A stretch of 64,000 bases of DNA from Sphingobium lignivorans. Its GTDB lineage: Bacteria; Pseudomonadota; Alphaproteobacteria; Sphingomonadales; Sphingomonadaceae. The notes beneath the pieces are model-generated. The model saw nothing but the letters and a program-made list of their open reading frames with translations, had not been told where the DNA came from and searched no databases. The translations under genes and the position numbers were made by a program. Location of the stretch: the NCBI RefSeq assembly GCF_014203955.1, contig NZ_JACHKA010000001.1, positions 2,821,001 through 2,885,000 of the forward strand, in the 5' to 3' direction. This document shows, piece by piece, positions 45,557 through 54,174 of the stretch (the first letter of the stretch is position 1; the number at the start of each line of letters is the position of its first letter).

Positions 45557-46816
45557 TCATCGCGATCGCCTGATGGGTGCGATCGCCAAGGCGCCAAGCA
45601 GGGCGAAGAGGGTGCCAGCGATGAAGACGGCGGCGTAATTCTCGCCGTCCGCACTGCCCAAAACGAGAATGATTGGTGCCAGGGCCGGCGCCAACGACTG
45701 GGGCAGCGAATTTGCGATCTGGAAAACACCCATGTCCTTGGCACGCTCTTCCTTGTTCGGAAGGATGGCCGCAAGCAGGGCAAGATCCACAGCGAAGTAG
45801 AGACCCTTCCCCAGCCCGGCGACCGCAACGCCGACAAGGAATTGCGGCACCGAAGGCGCCAGGGCGACGAGCAGGAAACCTGTCGCTTCAATGACAGCGG
45901 CCAGAGCGACGAACGGCTTGCGACGCCCTGACCAGTCCGAGATAAACCCACCGACGATTGAAACGCTGATGGTCGCTACGGCGATAATCGCCATCGACCG
46001 CACCATGACCTGTGTGGCGTCGGCCCGTTCGAGCGAAAGCTGATCGGTGAGAAAAAACAGCTGATAGGTCAGCAGGAACGACCATGCCATCATGATGAGG
46101 AAGCGGCTGACGAAGGCCCAGCTGAAATCCCGATCGAGAAAAGGCTTGATCAGCGCGCGCGGTATTGCTGCGAGATCAGCCCGATGGCCGTTCTCTGCAG
46201 ACGATGCCCGGTCAGGCAGGATCAGAACGAGAGCCAGGACACCAAACACGGTGACGCCGAAAGGGGCGAGGAACATCAGCAACGTGGAAGTCTGCGTAAA
46301 CTGGGTGATCCAGCTTCCGGCGAAAGTTGCCGCGGTGGAGGTCATGCCGAGCATGCCTGCGACTCGGCCCTGCAAACGGAATGGAACGACATCCGGCAGA
46401 ATCGGCAGGCAGGCGGCCTGCATGGCATTGAAACCGGCCTGGCAGATCATCCAGCCCAACCCAAGCAAAAGCAGGTTGGGCGCGGTTCCTAATATGGTGA
46501 GGCCGACCGCACTTACAGCCAGGCCGCCCACCAACCATGGCCGCCGACGTCCAAAGCGGCTTCGGGTTCGGTCCGAAAGTGCACCGCAAACAGGAGCGGC
46601 AAGGAGTGCCACAAAAGCGCCCGTCGCGAGGATAATGCCCAGCCACTGCCCCTTCTCGGCCTCGGTCGCGATCTCGCCCACCCGCAGGGCGATGGTCAGA
46701 ACAACCGGCGTAAGCAGGGCCACCCAGATACCGAACTGGGCGAGCACATACACCGCGATGAAGCCGCCCGAGACGTGGCGGACGTCTTCCGCAGGCGCAT
46801 CGAGTCCTGTCGTCAT
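45557..46816 (-). CDS. MFS sugar transporter of the sulfatase locus
   Basis: A 419-residue, 12-helix MFS protein. The helix 2-3 loop motif is GALSDRTRSRFGRRRPWL, typical of the glycoside-cation/sucrose-type MFS branch, and a second loop motif GGFISDWSGRRKPF is in the C-terminal half. GGAG lies ten bases before ATG 46816. It is the last gene of the GH3-FGE-sulfatase D-MFS operon, 30 bp after sulfatase D. It probably brings desulfated or sulfated saccharide across the inner membrane, which suits the GH3 enzyme being cytoplasmic. Confidence 0.86.
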   Translation of the reverse strand: MTTGLDAPAEDVRHVSGGFIAVYVLAQFGIWVALLTPVVLTIALRVGEIATEAEKGQWLGIILATGAFVALLAAPVCGALSDRTRSRFGRRRPWLVGGLAVSAVGLTILGTAPNLLLLGLGWMICQAGFNAMQAACLPILPDVVPFRLQGRVAGMLGMTSTAATFAGSWITQFTQTSTLLMFLAPFGVTVFGVLALVLILPDRASSAENGHRADLAAIPRALIKPFLDRDFSWAFVSRFLIMMAWSFLLTYQLFFLTDQLSLERADATQVMVRSMAIIAVATISVSIVGGFISDWSGRRKPFVALAAVIEATGFLLVALAPSVPQFLVGVAVAGLGKGLYFAVDLALLAAILPNKEERAKDMGVFQIANSLPQSLAPALAPIILVLGSADGENYAAVFIAGTLFALLGALAIAPIRRSR

Positions 46817-46846
46817 CTTAGTCTCCGAAAGGCGCCCCGGGGGGCT

Positions 46847-48532
46847 TTAAGGCCGGTACGACCGCTTTTCGGCATCGGCTTTGGCCTTCGCCGCGCTGTC
46901 GGGGAACAGGCCGTTCATCTTGGATGGCAGGTTCGGCTCGATGTACCAGTCGTCGGGAAAATCAGCGGCTCGGGAGCCGCCGATCTTGCGGCTGACGAGA
47001 CCCGTGCTGGTCTTTTCCGAGAAGGGAACCACGTGCTGACCCTGATTATTTGCAAGCTGCTCGAAAAGCGCCTTGCGAAGGGTGATCTTGATATCGAGCC
47101 AAGCTGGATCGTTGATGAGGTTATGCCGTTCATCGGGATCGGCCTTGAGGTCATACAGTTCCTCAAGGTCCCATACGCCGTGATACTGAATGTACTTAAC
47201 CCGATTGCGCTGGATGGCGAAGGTCGTGGGGGTCTGCGGGAAGCTCCACTCCCAGTAATATTCGTAGACGAAGTCTCCAGCACCCCAGGCCTTCTCATCG
47301 ATCTTACCTTCTGCCAGTGGCAGTAAGCTTTTGCCTTCCATCTGGGCTGGCTTGCCAAGCTGCGCGACATCGAGGAACGTCGGCGCCAGATCGAGATTAC
47401 GCACCACGGCGGGGTTGGTCACGCCCTTGGGCAGGGTGCCAGGCGCCCAGACGATCATCGGCACCCGAACCGAAGGCTCATAGGCATTGCGCTTGTCGAT
47501 CAGGCCGTGCTCGCCGATCAGAAAGCCATTGTCCGAATAGAAGACGACCATCGTGTTCTTTTCGAGGCCGTTCTTCTTCAGATAGGCCATGATCCGACCC
47601 AGGCTTTCATCCACCGGGCTCAGCGTGCGGTAGTAATCGCGCACCTGCTCCACCATGGAACGATCGGTGTGATAGGGGAAATCCGCGCCATGCCAGCTGT
47701 TGCGCTGATTGCGGACCCACATCGGCTTGCCGGCATTGTTTTCCGGCGTATTCGGCATGGTCGCCGGCAGTTCGATCTTCAGGTCAGCATATTGGTTCTT
47801 GTAGCGCGCGGGCGGCACCGGGTCGGAATGGACCGCCTTATGGCTGAGATAGAGGAAGAATGGCTTGCTCCGGTCCCTCCCCTTCTCCAGCCAGTTCATC
47901 GCATAGTCGGTGAGCTCGTCGGTGATGTATCCCTTCTGCTGAACAGGCTTGCCGTCCACATTCAGCATCTGGCGCTCGCCAGCGGCGATCCGCTCAGGCG
48001 ACAGCAGGTCCGTGGGGAAGTAGGTCCCCTGCCCCTTGAAGCTGACCCAGCGATTGAATCCGGGCCGTGGCGCGTCAGTATCCGCCCCCATGTGCCACTT
48101 GCCGAAGAAGCCGGTCTGATATCCCGCCTGCTGGAGATAGGCTGGGAAAAAGGTCAGATGTTCCTCAGATGAATCATGATTGTCGACCACGCCGTGATTG
48201 CGCGTGCTCTGGCCGGTCAGGATCGTTGCCCGGCTCGGCGAACAGAGCGAGGAGGTCACAACGGCGTTCGGGAAGTACACCCCTTCCTTTGCAAGCCGGT
48301 CGATATTGGGCGTGTTGAGGCCAGGCTTGAGAAAACCCATCGCATCGTAGCGGAGGTCATCGACCAGCACGAAGACGATGTTCATCGGCTTCCTGTCGTG
48401 AGCATCCGTCTGCAGGGAGCCACCCGCGTCGGCGGTCGATGTGGTCTGACCGGCCCACGCGGCCGTGGTCAGCAGGATACAGGCCGAGAAAGCGGCGGCG
48501 CGCAGGGCAATGTGGGAGCGGGAGCGGGTCAT
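46847..48532 (-). CDS. S1-family sulfatase D
   Basis: A 561-residue sulfatase. A signal peptide ends near AAWAGQ. The catalytic domain starts MNIVFVLVDDLRYDAMG. The formylglycine motif is Cys97-Ser-Pro-Ser-Arg (SSLCSPSRATILTGQ), a normal CxPxR. VVFYSDNGFLIGEHG is the second metal and sulfate-binding block. It resembles the branch of arylsulfatase-like enzymes acting on saccharides. ATG 48532 overlaps the FGE stop by four bases, so FGE and this sulfatase are translationally coupled. The frame opens far upstream but those codons lie inside the FGE gene. Confidence 0.92.
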   Translation of the reverse strand: MTRSRSHIALRAAAFSACILLTTAAWAGQTTSTADAGGSLQTDAHDRKPMNIVFVLVDDLRYDAMGFLKPGLNTPNIDRLAKEGVYFPNAVVTSSLCSPSRATILTGQSTRNHGVVDNHDSSEEHLTFFPAYLQQAGYQTGFFGKWHMGADTDAPRPGFNRWVSFKGQGTYFPTDLLSPERIAAGERQMLNVDGKPVQQKGYITDELTDYAMNWLEKGRDRSKPFFLYLSHKAVHSDPVPPARYKNQYADLKIELPATMPNTPENNAGKPMWVRNQRNSWHGADFPYHTDRSMVEQVRDYYRTLSPVDESLGRIMAYLKKNGLEKNTMVVFYSDNGFLIGEHGLIDKRNAYEPSVRVPMIVWAPGTLPKGVTNPAVVRNLDLAPTFLDVAQLGKPAQMEGKSLLPLAEGKIDEKAWGAGDFVYEYYWEWSFPQTPTTFAIQRNRVKYIQYHGVWDLEELYDLKADPDERHNLINDPAWLDIKITLRKALFEQLANNQGQHVVPFSEKTSTGLVSRKIGGSRAADFPDDWYIEPNLPSKMNGLFPDSAAKAKADAEKRSYRP

Positions 48533-49497
48533 GAGGGCATGTCCTCCTTGTTGTCCCTGATGATGCAACGAAAGCCGATATGGCTGGTCGAACTGTCCAC
48601 CGGCTGCGGATGCCGCGCTGCCGGTCGGTAGCGCTGGCAATAATTGGGCGCACAAAGATGTGAGCCGCCCTTGAGGACCTTGCGGCCGATCGGGACATGC
48701 GGTGCACAGGGATCGAGGCTCTCCCGCTCCGTGCCTCCGCGGGGATTGGATGGCACGCAACAGGCACCGGCAGGTTTCTGCCCGGCCTTGGGCAAGGCGT
48801 ACCAATCGGCCGTCCATTCCCAGACGTTGCCGATCATATCGAAAAGGCCGTAATCATTGGGTGGATAGGCACCCACCGGAGACGTGCGCAGATAACCGTC
48901 TGCCATGAGATTCTGGTACGGAAACTGACCCTGCCAGTAATTGGCCAGGACACTTCCCTCCGGAGCCAGCTCCTCGCCCCAGGCATATTCCATGCCCGCA
49001 AGCCCGCCGCGTGCTGCGTATTCCCACTCCGCTTCCGTCGGCAAGGCCTTGCCGGCCCAATCGGCATAAGCCTGCGCGTCCTTATAGGCGATGTGAACGA
49101 CGGGATGATCCCACAGGCCGTCGAGCGAGCTGTCCGGTCCGTGCGGATGTCGCCAATCCGTACCGAAGCTGAACTGCCACCATTCGCGGAAATCCCGAAG
49201 ATCGACTGGCCCACTCGTTGGCATGAACAACAATGAGCCCGGCTGAGCGAACTCGGCCGGCATGCCCGGATAATCGGCAGGATCGGGCGCGATCTCCGCC
49301 AGGGTCCGGTGCCCCGTCGCCTTCACGAATTCTGCGAAGGCCCGGTTGGTGACCGGCGTTTCGTCGGTCCAGAAGCTGTCGACGCGCACCTGTCGAACGG
49401 GTCGTTCCTCCGGATAGAAGCGCTCTGATCCCATGGCAAAGACGCCACCGGGAATGTGCCGCATGTTTTCGGTGGACGGGGTGCTGGCATCCCTCAT
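48529..49497 (-). CDS. formylglycine-generating enzyme (SUMF1/FGE family)
   Basis: A 322-residue FGE-sulfatase-domain protein. It opens MRHIPGGVFAMGSERFYPEE and has the family blocks WDHPVVHIAYKDAQAYADWA, RLPTEAEWEYAARGG-like (LPTEAEWEYAARGG) and GNVWEWTADW. Both copper/redox cysteines of true FGEs are present: Cys282 and Cys287 in KGGSHLCAPNYCQRYRPAAR, followed by DSSTSHIGFRC. It lacks a signal peptide, as bacterial FGEs act on unfolded sulfatases in the cytoplasm. It should oxidise the CxPxR cysteine of the neighbouring sulfatases to formylglycine. ATG 49497 or 49464 could be the start; neither has a strong ribosome site. Confidence 0.9.
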   Translation of the reverse strand: MRDASTPSTENMRHIPGGVFAMGSERFYPEERPVRQVRVDSFWTDETPVTNRAFAEFVKATGHRTLAEIAPDPADYPGMPAEFAQPGSLLFMPTSGPVDLRDFREWWQFSFGTDWRHPHGPDSSLDGLWDHPVVHIAYKDAQAYADWAGKALPTEAEWEYAARGGLAGMEYAWGEELAPEGSVLANYWQGQFPYQNLMADGYLRTSPVGAYPPNDYGLFDMIGNVWEWTADWYALPKAGQKPAGACCVPSNPRGGTERESLDPCAPHVPIGRKVLKGGSHLCAPNYCQRYRPAARHPQPVDSSTSHIGFRCIIRDNKEDMPS

Positions 49498-49573
49498 CTG
49501 TGGGCGCCGATCGCTGGGGAAGCTGCCACAGGTCGCGGACCGATGCAGGCGGGGCGTGGAGAGCCGTTCCCGA

Positions 49574-51262
49574 TTACCACCGCAACTGCTCCATGCCGCA
49601 GAAGGGATCGACGGGACTGTCGCCTGTGAATGACTGCCGGCCGAAGAGGCGCAGGGCCAGCTCTTCCTGAACGACGGGCAGTGCACTGTACGCATTGATG
49701 CAGGTCGACATATTCGGCACGTCGTAGAGATAATAAGGCTGTCCAAACGACACCAGAAGCGTCGGAATTTCGCGATTGAACTGGACCATGGCGAGGCGCG
49801 ATCCGCCATGCAGCCTGGTGAAGTCAAGGTAGATGTGACTGATCGCCGGGGTCGCCTCCTGACCGACAAGATAGAGAAGCAGGTCGCAATCCTCGCGGGT
49901 CGGCAGGCTTTCCGGGTCGTAAAAGCGGACCTCGTGCCCGTTCGCTTTCATCGCCCCGAGCAGCGGGTCGAAGCTCCGGGGTGCAGCACCGGACACGAAA
50001 TTCCAGCCTTCGTCGGCGATCACGACGATGCGTCGGTGGCGCTGGGCGTCCAGTGGAAGGAGAGCCTGGCTGTCCTTCACGAGAGTAATACTTTTGCCAG
50101 CAGCCTGCTTGGCGGTTTCGCGATGATCGTCGTCGGCAAGCTTCGCCCTCAACGCGTCGAGCGGCGGCAAACGATCTTCCGGCATTGCGCGGTGGAGACC
50201 AAGCGCGGCCTTCAGGGAAAGCATGCGCGTGACCGCCTCCTCGAGCCGCTGCTCCGAGAGCCGTCCTTCCCGCAAGCCTCTGAGCATGCGGTCCATATCC
50301 TCGCGAGGCTCCCGGCTGAACAGGAACACATCGCATCCATTCTCGATCACCGCTGGAACGGCCGCCTCGCGGTCCATCCAGCTGGTCAGCCCGCCCATCA
50401 CCGTCGCGTCGGAGACGATGACGCCGCGAAAGCCGAGTTCGTCGCGAAGAAGATCCTGATTGAGCAAGCGCGAAACGGCGGCAGGCGCAAAAGCGTCCCG
50501 CCCGAGGTCTGGAAAACGCGCCCGAGCAAATGCCGGCAAAGCAATGTGCCCTGACATGATCGTCATCACCCCGGCACCGATCATCGCGCGGAAGATGCGG
50601 CCGAAGCTTTGCTCCCACGCGTCCATGGACAGGGAATTTACCGACGTGCTCAGATGCTGATCGCGATCGTCGATCCCGTCACCCGGCCAGTGCTTTGCGC
50701 AGGCTGCCAGACCTTCCGACTGCAAGGTCCGGATATAGGTCGAGGCATGACTGATGATCCGGTCCGGGCCGGCCCCGTAAGACCGCGTGCCGACCACGGC
50801 GTTACGGAAAGCGTGATTAATGTCGACAACCGGGGTGAACGACCAGTTATACCCAAGCGCCCGGCTCTCTTTCCCAACAATATGGGCAAGTCGTTCCGTT
50901 AGATCGAGGTCATTACAGGCAGCAATGCCCATCTGGTTCGGGATCTGCGTCGCGAAGGGTGCGCTCAGCATCCCGCCCTCGATATCCCCCGAAAGGATCA
51001 GCGGCACGTCCGAACGATCGAGTTGCGCCCGCGTTGCCGACCAGGCGGCTTCGAGGTCGTGGGTCGGGAAGCGGTGAACACCGCCTGGTGCAAAGCCGGC
51101 CAGCCAGTCCACCTCTTCCAGCGTGTCCTGCCGGGACGAAAGAATGAAGAGCTGCGCGACCTTCTGCTCGACGCTCAAACCGTCGCGCGTTCGCTCCACC
51201 CAAATGCGGTCTTGAGGCGAAAGGGACAGGGGATCGTTTGATGAGGCGCGATTGATGTTCAT
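49574..51262 (-). CDS. GH3-family glycoside hydrolase (NagZ/beta-glucosidase-like)
   Basis: A 562-residue GH3 enzyme. The (alpha/beta)8 domain (about residues 25-345) has the KHWPGDG motif (Lys190-His191) and DDRDQHLSTS. The probable nucleophile is Asp285 in GVIVSDATVMGGL. The second alpha/beta domain runs to the end (ITLVKDSQALLPL; RIVVIADEG; LLVSFGQPYYLYDVP). No signal peptide is seen, so it is probably cytoplasmic. GH3 enzymes remove terminal beta-glucosyl, xylosyl or N-acetylhexosaminyl units with retention; specificity is not readable. ATG 51262 overlaps the stop of the upstream frame at 51259 as ATGA. Confidence 0.9.
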   Translation of the reverse strand: MNINRASSNDPLSLSPQDRIWVERTRDGLSVEQKVAQLFILSSRQDTLEEVDWLAGFAPGGVHRFPTHDLEAAWSATRAQLDRSDVPLILSGDIEGGMLSAPFATQIPNQMGIAACNDLDLTERLAHIVGKESRALGYNWSFTPVVDINHAFRNAVVGTRSYGAGPDRIISHASTYIRTLQSEGLAACAKHWPGDGIDDRDQHLSTSVNSLSMDAWEQSFGRIFRAMIGAGVMTIMSGHIALPAFARARFPDLGRDAFAPAAVSRLLNQDLLRDELGFRGVIVSDATVMGGLTSWMDREAAVPAVIENGCDVFLFSREPREDMDRMLRGLREGRLSEQRLEEAVTRMLSLKAALGLHRAMPEDRLPPLDALRAKLADDDHRETAKQAAGKSITLVKDSQALLPLDAQRHRRIVVIADEGWNFVSGAAPRSFDPLLGAMKANGHEVRFYDPESLPTREDCDLLLYLVGQEATPAISHIYLDFTRLHGGSRLAMVQFNREIPTLLVSFGQPYYLYDVPNMSTCINAYSALPVVQEELALRLFGRQSFTGDSPVDPFCGMEQLRW

Positions 51263-51840
51263 AATACCCGAAAATTCGTTGAGGGCCCCTCTGAGGGTTG
51301 CCCCCAAAGCTTGCCGGCCGTTGGATGTCCGGTGCCTGCCTGGAGAGAGGAGAGGCAGGCACCGGGAACTAGGGCGCCGCGGGTCATAGCTCGGCGCCCA
51401 TGCAAAAGGTCATCGTTGAAGGGGCAGCTGACGCTCGGCGCGACATTTGCAGGCGCCGTCCTTGAGTTGCGCGTAGCCAAGATGGTGTCGCGTGCGTCGA
51501 TCGCACAGCGAACGCCCGTGACCAGCTCGCGCTTGATCGATGCGTCACTGGACAGATCAACATACTTACCAGGTTCGTTGCGCGTATAACTACGACGATC
51601 TGAGGCACGCATGGCGACGAGGGCGGAAACATCGGCGTTCTGGCAGCTCTCGGCGAACTGCGTCCCGGGCTGGCCCAGGTGGTCTCTCTTTCGAAATACT
51701 GGCCGTGCGGCACGACGGGTGATGGTTGATTTCGGTATCAGGGCATTAGGATTAAGGCTTAGACAGCTCGCCGAGCCGCCGCGCTTCCCGGTACCAGCGT
51801 CAGTGAGGAAAGGCCCGTTGCCATTTACACTGAAAGCCAT
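51259..51840 (-). CDS. unrecognised 193-codon ORF leading the GH3/FGE operon
   Basis: An open frame from ATG 51840, which follows GGGGAGG at about eight bases. Its TGA overlaps the GH3 ATG (ATGA). Operator O3 lies 66 bp upstream of the ATG, the same geometry as at the TonB receptor. The product begins MAFSVNGNGPFLTDAG and matches no family I know; parts such as CQNADVSALVAMRAS and YVDLSSDASIKREL faintly recall TonB-receptor barrel strands. Codon use is poorer than in the neighbours (ATA, CTA, AGA, CGA occur). It may be a decayed receptor tail retaining its promoter, a leader, or a new small protein. Confidence 0.4.
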   Translation of the reverse strand: MAFSVNGNGPFLTDAGTGKRGGSASCLSLNPNALIPKSTITRRAARPVFRKRDHLGQPGTQFAESCQNADVSALVAMRASDRRSYTRNEPGKYVDLSSDASIKRELVTGVRCAIDARDTILATRNSRTAPANVAPSVSCPFNDDLLHGRRAMTRGALVPGACLSSLQAGTGHPTAGKLWGQPSEGPSTNFRVL

Positions 51841-51906
51841 CCCTCAACCTCCCCGGCCCAAGCCTTCACGGCCTGCCATGGCGCATGCCTCCATGCCATC
51901 ATCTTG

Positions 51907-51920
51907 ATGTAGCGCTACAT
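51907..51920. promoter_or_regulatory. LacI-type operator O3 upstream of the GH3/FGE operon
   Basis: ATGTAGCGCTACAT: a perfect 14-bp palindrome, followed by ATCGT as in O2. It lies 66 bp before the leading ORF (ATG 51840) and about 645 bp before the GH3 gene. The decayed IS element starts 110 bp farther upstream. Confidence 0.78.
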
Positions 51921-52029
51921 ATCGTCTCTTCTGTTAGAGTCAAATGATGCAATTGCGAGATCCAGGCGAGCGATGGCGGATCGAGCGTGGGGACGTGGGT
52001 GGTCGGGCTTCTATCTTGATGAACACTAG

Positions 52030-52875
52030 GTTGTGTGGACAGTTATCGGAGCCATAGAACGGTAGCAGCGAGAGCGACGACGGCGAGGTAGTTCCTGGCG
52101 GTTTTCTTGAAGCGGGTGGCGACACGGCGGAACTGTTTGAGCTTGCTGAAGCAGCATTCGACGAGATGTCGCTGGGCGTAGAGATGCTTGTCAAGCGGGT
52201 ATTTCCGAGTGCGCGACGGGTTGTTCGGGATGACGGCGACAGCGCCTTTTTTCAGCGATGAGCTGACGGAATGTGGTCGGCATCATAGGCAGTGTCGGCC
52301 ATGACGACCTGGGCGGGCATGTCATCGATTAGCGGCGCGGCGTGTGGCACATCGCCACGATGACCGGCGGTGAGAGCGAACCGTACGGGACAGCCCAGGC
52401 CGCGAACCGCAAGGTGGATCTTGGTGCTCAGGCCGCCGCGGGAACGACCAATGGCTTGATCTTCAAGCCCCCCTTTTTGGCCCCCGCCGCATGTTGGTGG
52501 GCGCGAACCACGGTGGAATCGACAATCAGATACTCAAAGTCCGGATCATCGGACATCGCCTCGAATATTCGCCACCACACGCCTTTCGCGCTCCAGCGAC
52601 TGAAGCACCGGAACACGCTGTTCCAGTCCCCGAAAACTCGGGAAAATCACGCCAGGGCGAGCTCGTCCGAACGATCCAGAGCACCGCTTCAACAAACATC
52701 CGGTTGTTCCGCCCCGTCGACCCCTTCTGATCAGGACGACCGATGATCAACGGCGCCATCCGCTCCCAAGCCCCATCGCTCAGTACCAATCGATCCATCA
52801 CACCCAACGCTGCCTCCAAAAGACAGCCTTGAATCAGACTTCAACACAAATGAGAATCCCAAGAGTCCACACAAC
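52030..52875 (-). mobile_element. IS5-family (IS427-like) insertion sequence, decayed
   Basis: An 846-bp element bounded by terminal inverted repeats GTTGTGTGGAC (52030-52040) and GTCCACACAAC (52865-52875). It encodes an IS5-type DDE transposase on the reverse strand, now broken by several single-base indels. It lies between the LacI operator O3 and the DUF8021/TonB-receptor operon, i.e. at the boundary of two accessory modules. Confidence 0.88.
52043..52798 (-). pseudogene. IS5-family transposase, frameshifted
   Basis: Reading across frames gives an IS427-group transposase. The start is MDRLVLSDGAWERMAPLI, then GSTGRNNRMFVEAVLWIVRT, FRCFSRWSAKGVWWRIFEAM and the DDE region LIVDSTVVRAHQHAAG. 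These are followed by IGRSRGGLSTKIHLAVRG, VVMADTAYDAD, KHLYAQRHLVECCFSKLK and an end at 52043. One base is missing near 52637 (PEF to FGDW). A shift at the A5G6 run near 52468-52478 may be natural slippage. Further one-base insertions lie near 52265-52290. At least two are true lesions, so no active transposase is expected. Confidence 0.85.
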
Positions 52876-52879
52876 CTAG

Positions 52880-53211
52880 CGCCTGCGCGGTTATGGGCTC
52901 AAGATCAAGACGGCAACGCTCTGTCAGCCCTTCCGGAGTTCGCATGGGCACGCCGGGCAGAGGCTGCATCGCCAATGCGCCCGAGCGCTTTTTGCGTTTG
53001 CGCTGCTCTTCGTCGCTCTGGCATTTGGCGCGAGGTTTCCGGAAAGAAAACGACCATTCGTTGCGCGCCGTGCTGCGGAGCTCGGGGCGCGGCAAGTATG
53101 TCCGAAGGTTACTCTGTAGCGACGCCCGGCAGACTGATGAACGGAGGGTGGCTCCAGGGCGCCATTCAGAGTTGCCGAGCGCCTGGTATGACGGCGAAGC
53201 TTGCCCGTGCT
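52880..53211. other. 332-bp gap right of the IS element
   Basis: A reverse open frame (52841-53215) crosses this gap and enters the IS. It is basic and Arg/Ser-rich (SDEEQRKRKKRSGAL) with no family match. If the IS is removed, the frame can be joined to a short reading left of the element, so the IS may have split an unknown ORF. I see no ribosome site or promoter that would support it. Confidence 0.35.
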
Positions 53212-54132
53212 TCACGGCCTACGTACCGGGTCCAATGATGGCCAGGACCGTCCGAGTGCCTGCGGGCGGGTGGTCAGGAATGCATTGATCGAATGGATCT
53301 TGCCGCCCCAGACCTTGAAGGCTTCGAAGGTGATCAGCGCATTGCCCGGCTCATAAGACCCGGTGTCGCCGAAATTCATCCAAAGGAGTACGATACCCTG
53401 TTCTTCGTCAACGGCCGCTACGCTTGCGAGAATGGCGGGATGGACGAAGATGTTCTGTGCATAGAGGCCGCAATCGGCCCGTCCGCAACCTTCACCGGCT
53501 GTGACAACCCCATTTTCGACCCGATAGGTCTCGGCTGCGAACGGCGTGTCGGCGTCCGTGAAATTGCCGACTCTCAGACCTTCAGTATAGGTCAGCGCAG
53601 TCTCGATCATCGATTGCCGAGACTGCTTTCCGCTCGCCGGCACGGGATCGTTCATGCCTTTGATCGGGCTGCCGAGCACCTTGGGCTGAAAGCGCGAATT
53701 GGGCGTGAAGCGTTGGACGAGCGTCTCAACGCCGGCAATGCGGCCGCCCTCGACATGCAGCACCACCGAGAGGAGAACGGGATTCTTCCCCTCCCGCATT
53801 TCGACATGGGCGGCAGCGACCTGCTTGCGCAGATCGATATAGTCCTGCCGGAAGCCCCCCTTGCCGGTCACCGATTTCCACAGGCCTTCGCCGGGCTTCA
53901 TATCCTGAGAATCTTCGGTGAATCGCGCGCGCGGCGCCAGCGGCAGCTTCGAGGGATCGCCCGCCGCCAGCGCATCGACATAGCTAGTGAGCAGGCCGGT
54001 CAGGCAGGCCCTGTCACAGGCATCGATGGACTGCGCATCCGCGGGCCGCGCCGCCGCCGCCGCCGGCAACAGGCTCGCCCATGCAAACGCCACCGCGCTG
54101 AAGCCGAGCATCACATGATGTCCAATCCGCAT
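53212..54132 (-). CDS. secreted DUF8021/NTF2-like protein, paralogue A
   Basis: A 306-residue exported protein. The signal peptide is MRIGHHVMLGFSAVAFAWAS to AAAA. An N-terminal SnoaL/NTF2-like region follows, with CDRACLTGLLTSYVDALAAG and TPNSRFQPKVLGSPIKGMND. A second module has TYRVENGVVTAGEGCGRADC and ends in a beta-rich part with GGKIHSINAFL. Length and Cys spacing (CDRACL) parallel the product of 57388. The AGGAGGGG ribosome site supports ATG 54132. It lies 42 bp after the TonB receptor, as the last gene of the FecI/FecR operon. DUF8021-like proteins have no assigned activity; ligand binding or a cyclase/isomerase-like reaction on a hydrophobic compound is possible. Confidence 0.7.
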   Translation of the reverse strand: MRIGHHVMLGFSAVAFAWASLLPAAAAARPADAQSIDACDRACLTGLLTSYVDALAAGDPSKLPLAPRARFTEDSQDMKPGEGLWKSVTGKGGFRQDYIDLRKQVAAAHVEMREGKNPVLLSVVLHVEGGRIAGVETLVQRFTPNSRFQPKVLGSPIKGMNDPVPASGKQSRQSMIETALTYTEGLRVGNFTDADTPFAAETYRVENGVVTAGEGCGRADCGLYAQNIFVHPAILASVAAVDEEQGIVLLWMNFGDTGSYEPGNALITFEAFKVWGGKIHSINAFLTTRPQALGRSWPSLDPVRRP

Positions 54133-54174
54133 TGCTTTATCCCCTCCTGATTCATCCTTTATTGGTTCGGGCGT

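Larger units (their letters stand above)
52026..52879. repeat. CTAG target-site duplication flanking the IS element
   Basis: CTAG occurs at 52026-52029 and again at 52876-52879, directly bordering the element's terminal inverted repeats. This is the direct duplication expected for the IS427-like group of the IS5 family. Both copies being intact means the element has not recombined since it inserted. Confidence 0.75.

Noticed and set aside
52526-52819. Independent small gene at the right end of the IS element
   Set aside because: It is the N-terminal part of the frameshifted IS5-type transposase (MDRLVLSDGAWERM) and lies inside the inverted repeats.
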